DNA from: Methylococcaceae bacterium
GTDB lineage: Bacteria; Pseudomonadota; Gammaproteobacteria; Methylococcales; Methylococcaceae
Assembly: GCA_012026715.1 (NCBI GenBank)
Contig: VEPB01000164.1
Span: 1-6,497, forward strand
Length of the DNA stretch: 6,497 bases
Direction of reading: 5' to 3'
In this document: positions 5,985 through 6,497 of the stretch, piece by piece
Numbering within the stretch: the stretch's first letter is position 1
Layout: each line of letters opens with the position of its first letter
Position numbers and translations under genes: made by a program
The notes under the pieces: model-generated
The model's input: the letters and a program-made list of their open reading frames with translations, nothing else
Told to the model about the DNA's origin: nothing
The model's database searches: none

Positions 5985-6497
5985 CGTTCCAAGACCGCTA
6001 CACCCAGGGATGGGGGCTGTCGCTGCTGGTTCACGCGGCATGTGCCGGCATTGCCGCCTGGTTATGGTTTCGTCCGGTGGAAGCGCCCAAGGAAGAACCA
6101 AGCTTGCGCTGGGAGGTGAGCATGTTTGGCTCCCCACCCAAGCCGAAACCCCCGGCAGTGGAGCAGCGTCCCCTGCAGCAGCCGGAAGTGGCGGCCGAAC
6201 CTCCGGTCGAATCCTTGACTCCGGCCCAATCCTTATCGGATCGGACGTCGGCGGCGCCCGCCTTCGACATGCCCAAGGCGGTGTTTTCCGGAGGCGGGGC
6301 CACCCTGATCGGGGTTCCGGCGCCAGGTACGTCCATGATGTGGCCGGCGGGACCCGGAGGAACGGGGCCGGCAGGCCTGGGTTCGGTAGGCGAGCGGTCG
6401 CTGGCAGCGCCGGATATGGGCCTCGCTAACACCCCCCTGGTGCGCGTGGATCCGGAATTGCCCATGGAAGCCCGCCGCAAGAAGATCAGCGGCTGGG
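5981..6497 (+). CDS. tonB: TonB energy transducer, N-terminal 172 residues, cut by the right edge
   Basis: The frame opens at ATG 5981 and is still open at 6497. A short cytoplasmic N-terminus precedes one transmembrane helix (about 11-30) containing SLLVH: S14 and H18 have the S-xxx-H spacing of S16 and H20 in E. coli TonB, needed for coupling to ExbB/ExbD. A proline-rich spacer follows (PPKPKPP at 52-58, continuing to about 80), then a glycine/proline-rich segment (111-138). PLVRVDPELPMEARRKKISGW (152-172) is the beginning of the TonB C-terminal domain that grips the receptor's TonB box; the usual YP is LP here. The gene has no strong Shine-Dalgarno and its start overlaps the exbD stop (ATGA), so translation probably depends on coupling. 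The likely receptor partner is the copper receptor at 742-3039, though adjacency alone does not prove it. Confidence 0.9.
   Translation, partial: MTFQDRYTQGWGLSLLVHAACAGIAAWLWFRPVEAPKEEPSLRWEVSMFGSPPKPKPPAVEQRPLQQPEVAAEPPVESLTPAQSLSDRTSAAPAFDMPKAVFSGGGATLIGVPAPGTSMMWPAGPGGTGPAGLGSVGERSLAAPDMGLANTPLVRVDPELPMEARRKKISGW

Overview
The window looks like chromosomal DNA of a GC-rich gammaproteobacterium, most likely an aerobic methanotroph of the Methylococcaceae type. That guess rests on one gene: the left edge carries a secreted protein resembling the methanotroph copper(I)-binding proteins CorA/MopE. The other genes fit a gammaproteobacterium but do not prove the genus.

Layout. Positions 1-545 (minus strand, running off the left edge) encode the CorA/MopE-like secreted protein. 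After a 196-base gap with an odd mini-ORF comes a complete TonB-dependent outer-membrane receptor (742-3039, minus), which carries the split CxxxM...HxM copper site of the OprC family. About 590 bases without a convincing gene (3040-3626) separate this leftward group from a rightward operon. That operon encodes a DUF3450 periplasmic coiled-coil protein (3627-4391), a TtpC-like periplasmic domain fused to a short-loop ExbB (4388-5605), ExbD (5595-5984) and the N-terminal part of TonB (5981 to the right edge). The four genes overlap at each junction (ATGA, 11 bases, ATGA), so they are almost certainly co-transcribed and translationally coupled.

How it may work together. The rightward operon would form an inner-membrane proton-driven motor (ExbB-ExbD-TonB) with two extra periplasmic coiled-coil parts. 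The receptor on the other strand would take ionic copper through the outer membrane using energy delivered by TonB. The CorA/MopE-like protein would bind copper(I) outside the cell or in the periplasm. The window therefore reads as a self-contained copper-acquisition locus with its own Ton motor. Assigning the motor to this receptor is inference from adjacency. The most unusual item is the ExbB architecture: a DUF3450-like periplasmic domain joined to a minimal group-2-type ExbB core, with no second ExbB gene before ExbD.
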